DNA from: a bacterium
GTDB lineage: Bacteria > Elusimicrobiota > Elusimicrobia > UBA1565 > UBA9628
DNA length: 64,000 nucleotides
Assembly (NCBI GenBank): GCA_021799485.1
Contig: JAJZAK010000002.1
Location: 1 to 64,000 of the forward strand
Direction: 5' to 3'
The notes below the pieces were generated by a model. The model worked only from the letters and a program-made list of their open reading frames with translations. It had not been told where the DNA came from and searched no databases. Below are positions 59,203-64,000 of the stretch, in pieces; position 1 is the stretch's first letter, and the number at the start of each line of letters is the position of its first letter. Both the position numbers and the translations under genes were made by a program.

Positions 59203-59254
59203 CCTTCTCGCTCCTATCATCGCCTTCCGGTGAGGTTTCTTGCCCTCCGTTGCC

Positions 59255-60634
59255 ATGACTTTACGGTTCTTCAATACGCTTTCTCGGCGCAAAGAGGATT
59301 TCCAGCCTCTCGATCCCCCGAAGGTCGGCCTCTACACCTGCGGCCCGACGGTCTACGGCCGCCAACATCTGGGCAATTACCGGACCTACATCTTCGAGGA
59401 TCTCCTAAAGCGCGTCCTCGCCCTCAACGGCTTCAAGGTGCGCCACGTCATGAATATCACCGACGTGGGGCATCTCACGAGCCAGGCCGACGAAGGAGAA
59501 GACAAGATGGAAGTAGGATCCCGCCGCGAGGGCAAATCCGCTTGGGACATCGCGCGCATCTATACCGACGCCTTCCTCGCCGATTGCCGAGCGCTGCGCA
59601 TCCTCCCGCCCGACATCCTTTGCCGAGCGACCGAGCATATCCCCGAGCAGGTCGCCCTCATCGAGCGCCTCCATCGCAAAGGATTCCTCTACGGGACTTC
59701 GGACGGCCTCTACTATGACACGAGAAGATTCAAAGACTACGGCAAGCTCGCGGGCGGCCACGCGGCGGCCCCCGCGAGGGCCCGGGTCGAGTCCAATCCC
59801 GAGAAAAGAAATCCCTCTGATTTCGCGGTCTGGAAGTTCTCGCCAAAGGACGTAAAGCGCCAGATGGAATGGCCCTCCCCTTGGGGCATCGGCTTTCCCG
59901 GCTGGCATATCGAATGCTCCGCGATGTCGATGAAATACCTGGGAGAGAGCTTCGACATCCACTGCGGCGGGATCGATCACATTCCGATTCATCACACGAA
60001 TGAAATCGCCCAATCCGAGGGCGCGACCGGGAAGCCCTTCGTCAAATACTGGCTTCACGGCGAATTCCTCATCACCGACGCCGGAAAGATGGCCAAGTCG
60101 ACCGGCGGCGGCGTGAACGTGGAGGAGCTCGAGGCGCGGGGCTTTTCGCCGCTCGACTTCCGCTATCACGTGCTCACCGCCCATTACCGGCGACAGCTCG
60201 AGTTCACGTGGGAGTTTCTCGAGGCATCCAAAACCGCCCGGCGGCGGCTTCGAGAGATGACGGCTTTTCTTCAAGGCTCCCCCGAGAAGCCCGCCTGCGC
60301 CGATTTCGCCGAGGCATTCAAGTCGCACTTGGCCGACGACCTCAACGCGCCGGAAGCCCTGGCGGTTCTCTGGGAATGTCTGCGGAGAGAGGATTTGCCG
60401 CCCGGCTCCAGGCTCAAGATGGTCGAGCTCGCCGAACAAGTTTTCGACCTGGGCCTTCTCGACGCGGATCGCCCCGCCGAGATCGACGACGAGACCGCGG
60501 AGCTCATCCGCCGGAGAGCAGAAGCCCGAGCTCAGCGCGATTTCGCTCTCTCCGACAAGCTTCGCCAGAGCCTCCTCGCTCGGGGCGTCGTGGTCGAGGA
60601 TACGCGGGAGGGGCAGAAATGGCGCAAAAAATAA
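59255..60634 (+). CDS. cysS: Cysteinyl-tRNA synthetase
   Basis: The 459-residue class I synthetase has YTCGPTVYGRQHLGNYRTYI (zinc Cys and HIGH-like motif), GWHIECSAMS and KMAKSTGG (KMSKS). The ATG at 59255 gives the family-typical start MTLRFFNTLSRRKEDF; a TTG at 59240 with a nearby GAGG would add five residues. The 3' end overlaps rlmB by 16 bases. Confidence 0.95.
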   Translation: MTLRFFNTLSRRKEDFQPLDPPKVGLYTCGPTVYGRQHLGNYRTYIFEDLLKRVLALNGFKVRHVMNITDVGHLTSQADEGEDKMEVGSRREGKSAWDIARIYTDAFLADCRALRILPPDILCRATEHIPEQVALIERLHRKGFLYGTSDGLYYDTRRFKDYGKLAGGHAAAPARARVESNPEKRNPSDFAVWKFSPKDVKRQMEWPSPWGIGFPGWHIECSAMSMKYLGESFDIHCGGIDHIPIHHTNEIAQSEGATGKPFVKYWLHGEFLITDAGKMAKSTGGGVNVEELEARGFSPLDFRYHVLTAHYRRQLEFTWEFLEASKTARRRLREMTAFLQGSPEKPACADFAEAFKSHLADDLNAPEALAVLWECLRREDLPPGSRLKMVELAEQVFDLGLLDADRPAEIDDETAELIRRRAEARAQRDFALSDKLRQSLLARGVVVEDTREGQKWRKK

Positions 60635-61431
60635 CCTCCGTTCCCGTCTCCTGGCTTTCAGGGCTCCATGCCGTCCTCGAGACCCTGCGCTCCCGCCCCG
60701 AGGGAGCGCGGGAGCTTTGGCTCGCCGAGGAGAGGCGGCGCGAGCCGTCCGCGGAGACGGAAGAGATGCTGGCCCTCGCCCGCAAAGCCGGGCTCGCGGT
60801 CCGATTCAAACCGCGGCGGCAGCTCGAGCGCCTGCCGGGAGGAGGACGCCAGGGCGCGGCCTTGCTCGTCGCGCGCGCGCCCGCAGAGGATCTCGATTCC
60901 TTCCTGACGGGGATGGAGGAGCATAGGCGCCGCGAGACCCTCCTCGTCGCCCTGGACCAGATCGAGGACCCCCATAATCTAGGCGCCGTCGCCCGCGCGG
61001 CCGCCAACTTGGGCGCGGACGGCCTGCTCCTTTGCTCGCACCGAGCGGCCCCCGTGGGCCCAGGCGCCGTGCGAGCATCGGCTGGCGCCATCCAGAAGAT
61101 ACGTGTTTTCACGGCCTCGAACCTCGCATCGAGCATCCGCAGGCTCAAGGAAAAGCACGGCTTCTGGGTCTTTGGCGCCGACCGGGGAGGGGCCCCTCTT
61201 TGGAGCGCGCCGATCTCGCGGCCGCTTCTTGTCGTGATCGGATCGGAGGAAGCGGGACTGCGCCCCCTGGTCAAATCCCTTTGCGACGGCCTCCTCTCCA
61301 TAAGCCAAACCGCGGGGGGAGTCGACAGCCTCAACGCCTCCTGCGCGGCGGCGATCGTCCTCTACGAACTCGCAAGGCGCAAATCGCTCGAAGGCATCCG
61401 GAGAGAAGGGATGGAAGGCAGACAGCCGTGA
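60619..61431 (+). CDS. rlmB: TrmH/SpoU-family 23S rRNA 2'-O-methyltransferase
   Basis: The 270-residue SPOUT enzyme has an N-terminal substrate-binding domain (SGLHAVLETLRSRPEGAREL) and the knotted catalytic domain: LDQIEDPHNLGAVARAA, VVIGSEEAGLRPLV and VDSLNASCAAAIVLYEL. It methylates a ribose in 23S rRNA (G2251 in E. coli). The ATG at 60619 lies in the cysS end; cysS-rlmB order is common. Confidence 0.92.
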   Translation: MAQKITSVPVSWLSGLHAVLETLRSRPEGARELWLAEERRREPSAETEEMLALARKAGLAVRFKPRRQLERLPGGGRQGAALLVARAPAEDLDSFLTGMEEHRRRETLLVALDQIEDPHNLGAVARAAANLGADGLLLCSHRAAPVGPGAVRASAGAIQKIRVFTASNLASSIRRLKEKHGFWVFGADRGGAPLWSAPISRPLLVVIGSEEAGLRPLVKSLCDGLLSISQTAGGVDSLNASCAAAIVLYELARRKSLEGIRREGMEGRQP

Positions 61432-62366
61432 CCCCCGCGCCCCCTCCCCCCTCCCCATCTCCCTGGGAATGCTCTCCCAACCACCACCTGCTTCCGGAGG
61501 GCCGCCATCATGAACGGCCGCTCGTCTATGCCCTTGCCTTGACGGCGAGCTTCTGCCTCATCGAGCTTGGGGGAGGCCTATGGACGCGAAGCCTCGCCCT
61601 CATCGCGGACTCCATGCACATGGCTGTCGACGTTCTCGCCCTAGCCTTGGCGCTTTTCGCCGCGGTCGCCGCCGCCAAGCCCGCCGACGAACGGCGGACC
61701 TTCGGCTACAAACGCGTCGAGGTGCTCGCCGCCCTCGGCAACGGCCTCGGGCTGATGGTCCTCACGGGGTTCATCCTGCGCGAGGCGCTAACGCGGCTTG
61801 CTCACCCTCATCCGATCAACGCCAAGGGCATGCTCCTCATATCCTCCTTCGGCCTCGTCTCCAACATCGCCTCGGGCTTTTTTCTCTACGCCCCCTCGCG
61901 CCAGAACATCAACATGCGCGGCGCCTTTCTTCACGTCGGCGCCGACGCCCTGGGATCCCTGGCCGCCGTCGCCGCGGCCGCCGTGATCCTGGAAACCCAT
62001 TGGCTCCAGGCGGATTCGGCCGCCGGCATCCTTATCTCCGCGGGCATCATCTTCACCGCCTTCTGGCTCCTGCGCGACTCGACGAGCATCCTCCTGGAGA
62101 GCGCGCCTCCTCATCTTGACATCGACGAAATTCGCGCCGCTCTCGCCGCGATTCCCGGCGTCCAAGAGGTCCACGACCTGCATCTTTGGTCGCTGTCCCC
62201 CGGATACGAATTCATGAGCGGCCACATCGTCGCCGAAAAGAACGCCGACCGGGACGCGCTTCTCGACGCCGCGCGCCGGGATCTCACGGAGCGGTTCGGT
62301 CTTTCGCATGTGACGATCCAAGTGGAGGGAACGGTCGCCGAGCGCTCCGGAGACAGAAAAATGTAA
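61428..62366 (+). CDS. Cation diffusion facilitator (Zn/Co/Cd efflux)
   Basis: The 312-residue protein has six membrane helices and the CDF signature SLALIADSMHMAVDVLALAL, with metal ligands Asp, His and Asp, plus a second site in HVGADALGSLAAV. The C-terminal cytoplasmic domain (VQEVHDLHLWSLSPGYEFMS) is typical of ZitB/CzcD types. A His-containing N-terminus (NHHLLPEGRHHE) may bind metal. The start is GTG in a GTGA overlap with rlmB. Confidence 0.93.
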   Translation: MTPAPPPPSPSPWECSPNHHLLPEGRHHERPLVYALALTASFCLIELGGGLWTRSLALIADSMHMAVDVLALALALFAAVAAAKPADERRTFGYKRVEVLAALGNGLGLMVLTGFILREALTRLAHPHPINAKGMLLISSFGLVSNIASGFFLYAPSRQNINMRGAFLHVGADALGSLAAVAAAAVILETHWLQADSAAGILISAGIIFTAFWLLRDSTSILLESAPPHLDIDEIRAALAAIPGVQEVHDLHLWSLSPGYEFMSGHIVAEKNADRDALLDAARRDLTERFGLSHVTIQVEGTVAERSGDRKM

Positions 62367-62378
62367 AATGAAAACTTC

Positions 62379-62666
62379 ATGCATTCCCTTCTCCATTTTT
62401 TCGCGGCGCTCGCCAGCGGCTTTCTCGGCATCGGCTTCATCCTAACGCCCCTTTTGGAGGGCCCGCTTAATTCCTGGGATCCTTTCGTCGCCCTGCGCCT
62501 CGCGGTCGCGAGAAAGGCCGCTCAGCGCATCCCCCTGAGAAGTTCCGTGGAAGACCTCCTGCTCGATATCGAATCCTCGCGAAAATTCGGATTGGGAATG
62601 AGCCCGCGTGGCGGATCCGCCGCTTTCGAACGCCCCGCTGCGCCAGCGATTTCCGCCGTCGATTAA
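62379..62666 (+). CDS. Small hypothetical membrane-anchored protein
   Basis: The 95-residue protein has one N-terminal hydrophobic segment (FFAALASGFLGIGFILTPLL) and a helical remainder. No family is recognised. TAAAAT (62364-62369) lies nine bases before the ATG and may act as a promoter with a minimal leader. Its stop directly abuts the TTG start of the acyltransferase gene, which suggests coupling. Confidence 0.55.
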   Translation: MHSLLHFFAALASGFLGIGFILTPLLEGPLNSWDPFVALRLAVARKAAQRIPLRSSVEDLLLDIESSRKFGLGMSPRGGSAAFERPAAPAISAVD

Positions 62667-63614
62667 TTGAACCCCCTTCTCTCCCTTTTCCTGCGCGCCG
62701 TCCTGGGCGTTGCGGGCGGCGCGGTGACGATTCTCCCGCGCCGCATCGAGTTGCGTCTTGGAGCCGCGATAGGCTCGGGGGCTCGACGCCTCGACCGCAA
62801 ACGCCGCCCGATCGCCGAGGAAAACATGCGCCGCTGCCTCCCCGAGCTTTCGCCCGAGGAGCGCGCCGCCCTCCTGAGGGAGAACTACGCCCATTACGGC
62901 ACCTTGGCCCTTGAAATTCTCCATCTCTTCTCCCCTTTCCGAGGCCATTACGCCGCCTATGTGCGCCGCAACTACCAGCTCCACGGCTACGAGCATTGGA
63001 AAAAGGCCCATGATCGGGGGCGCGGAGTGCTCTTCATTTCGGCGCACCTCGCCAACTGGGAATTCATGGTCGCCGGTCCAGCCCAACAGGGAGTCGCCCC
63101 GCTGACGATGGCGACGCGGCATTTGAAGCCCGAGTGGCTCCATCGAAAGATCGTCGGAACCCGGAAGTCCTGCGGCGTGCGCTCGACCTACGGCGCTCGG
63201 GTCATGGGCGTCGTCGCGAAGGCTCTCAAGAACGGCGAATCCGTGGGCTTCGTCCTCGACCAGTATGAGTCCTCCCAGGCGGCGGTCCCGTCCCGGTTTT
63301 TCACCGCCACGGTCGCGACGCTGGGCATCGTCGGAGTCCTGGCCCTGCGCTTCAAGCCCGCCGTCATTCCCGTGCGCCAGGAGCGCGGTCCGGATGGGGT
63401 GATCCATATCACGATTGAACCCGAAATCGACTATTCCACCCTGCCGCAAACGCCTGCTGCCCTGACCCAGGAGTTCGTCTCCCGCGTGGAGGGCTGGATT
63501 CGCCGCAGGCCGCAGGAATGGCTCTGGGTCCACCGCCGATTCAAAAACGCCGTTTGGGATTCGATCAACCATCAACCGGGACCCCCTCAGACGACCGGAA
63601 GCGTCCTATGTTGA
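62667..63614 (+). CDS. LpxL/HtrB-like lysophospholipid or lipid A acyltransferase
   Basis: The 315-residue protein has an N-terminal membrane segment and the acyltransferase motifs: SAHLANWEFMVAGP (H-x4-E form), FVLDQYESSQAAVPSRFFTA and PEWLWVHRRFK, typical of LpxL/LpxM. It likely adds a secondary acyl chain to lipid A, in line with the heptose genes in this window. The start is TTG at 62667. Its stop overlaps the Nudix ATG. Confidence 0.9.
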   Translation: MNPLLSLFLRAVLGVAGGAVTILPRRIELRLGAAIGSGARRLDRKRRPIAEENMRRCLPELSPEERAALLRENYAHYGTLALEILHLFSPFRGHYAAYVRRNYQLHGYEHWKKAHDRGRGVLFISAHLANWEFMVAGPAQQGVAPLTMATRHLKPEWLHRKIVGTRKSCGVRSTYGARVMGVVAKALKNGESVGFVLDQYESSQAAVPSRFFTATVATLGIVGVLALRFKPAVIPVRQERGPDGVIHITIEPEIDYSTLPQTPAALTQEFVSRVEGWIRRRPQEWLWVHRRFKNAVWDSINHQPGPPQTTGSVLC

Positions 63615-64000
63615 GGCCTGCCCGCCGCCGTCACCTTGTCGCGACCGGCTACATCGTGCGCGACGGCAAGACCCTTCTCCTTTGGCACAAGAAACTCGGC
63701 ATGTGGCTCCCGCCCGGCGGCCATCTCGACACTGACGAGCTTCCCCACGAGGCGCTGCTACGGGAAATCAAGGAAGAAACGGGCTATGAGGCGGCCATCC
63801 TGGCGCCGCGACGGCTCCGGTCAAAAAGCCCGGGCGTCAGCTTCCTTCCGGCGCCGTTTCATATCCAGCTCGAGGAAATCCCTTCGCATCCCCAACATCT
63901 CGATCTCATCTATGTCTGTCGGCCTATCAATGGGCGCCTCAAAATCAGCCCCAGGGAGCATGGAGATCGGCGATGGCACGACTTGGAGGATCTCAAAGGA
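63608..64000 (+). CDS. Nudix hydrolase, truncated by the window edge
   Basis: 131 codons are visible, with a full Nudix box (GGHLDTDELPHEALLREIKE, then ETGY) and an N-terminal VATGYIVRDGKTLLLWHKKL. The ATG at 63608 overlaps the acyltransferase stop. The substrate is unknown and the C-terminus lies beyond the window. Confidence 0.88.
   Translation, partial: MLRPARRRHLVATGYIVRDGKTLLLWHKKLGMWLPPGGHLDTDELPHEALLREIKEETGYEAAILAPRRLRSKSPGVSFLPAPFHIQLEEIPSHPQHLDLIYVCRPINGRLKISPREHGDRRWHDLEDLKG

Overview
The window is 64 kb of GC-rich, very compact chromosome from a diderm (Gram-negative-type) bacterium. The evidence for an outer membrane is direct: heptose-phosphate isomerase and adenylyltransferase genes, an MlaE-MlaF-MlaD lipid transport operon, two TolC-family channels, an RND pump and an LpxL-like acyltransferase. 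Several gene orders (radA, PIN/TRAM, ispD-ispF, cysS, rlmB; rpsF, ssb, rpsR, rplI, dnaB; a Sua5-type gene and a small phosphatase beside glyA) are also known from Firmicutes. This mixture would suit a deep-branching diderm phylum such as Elusimicrobiota, but that is an inference from content and was not tested. Genes overlap by ATGA, GTGA or TAATG junctions almost everywhere, and no gene-free stretch exceeds 300 bases.

Region 1 (1-2650): an SGNH-hydrolase-like gene of lower GC and a degenerate IS1182-type insertion sequence with 17-bp inverted repeats, whose transposase has lost an internal segment. Region 2 (2688-12666, plus strand): uvrD/pcrA, gatC, gatA, a Nudix gene, gatB, then a very large exported NHL-propeller/transglutaminase-like/TPR protein and a small exported partner. 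Region 3 (12655-24754, minus strand): heptose genes, accC with an accB-like gene that lacks a recognisable biotinylation motif, cdd, mtnP, glyA, a YrdC-phosphatase fusion, rsmI, an HD-GYP gene, a HEAT-like protein, a NagZ-like glycosidase, rmlA, tRNA-Leu(GAG) and secG.

Region 4 (24862-41602, minus strand): a nearly continuous run of envelope genes. In transcription order these are marR, tolC, an RND permease, an ECF sigma factor, its zinc-type anti-sigma factor, a Spy/CpxP-like protein, a second tolC, macA, macB, an ankyrin protein, a PAP2-L,D-transpeptidase fusion, a divergent L,D-transpeptidase, a YyaL-type thioredoxin-domain protein and a CopD-like membrane protein; a separate PepSY-like gene follows. 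Region 5 (41703-47737, plus strand): phosphohexomutase, sugar nucleotidyltransferase, metK, a two-subunit 3-oxoacid CoA-transferase and two hotdog thioesterases. Region 6 (48450-64000, plus strand): ribosomal/replication genes, alr, the Mla operon, radA, PIN/TRAM, ispDF, cysS, rlmB, a CDF cation transporter, an LpxL-like acyltransferase and a truncated Nudix gene.

No CRISPR array, prophage or recognisable defence island was found. The strongest candidates for something undescribed are the BCCP-like protein without a biotin site next to accC, the NHL-transglutaminase-TPR exported protein, the PAP2-LDT fusion beside a degenerate LDT, the sigma-factor-linked double efflux cluster, and a recurring extended -10 promoter placed so close to start codons that the mRNAs would be leaderless or nearly so.
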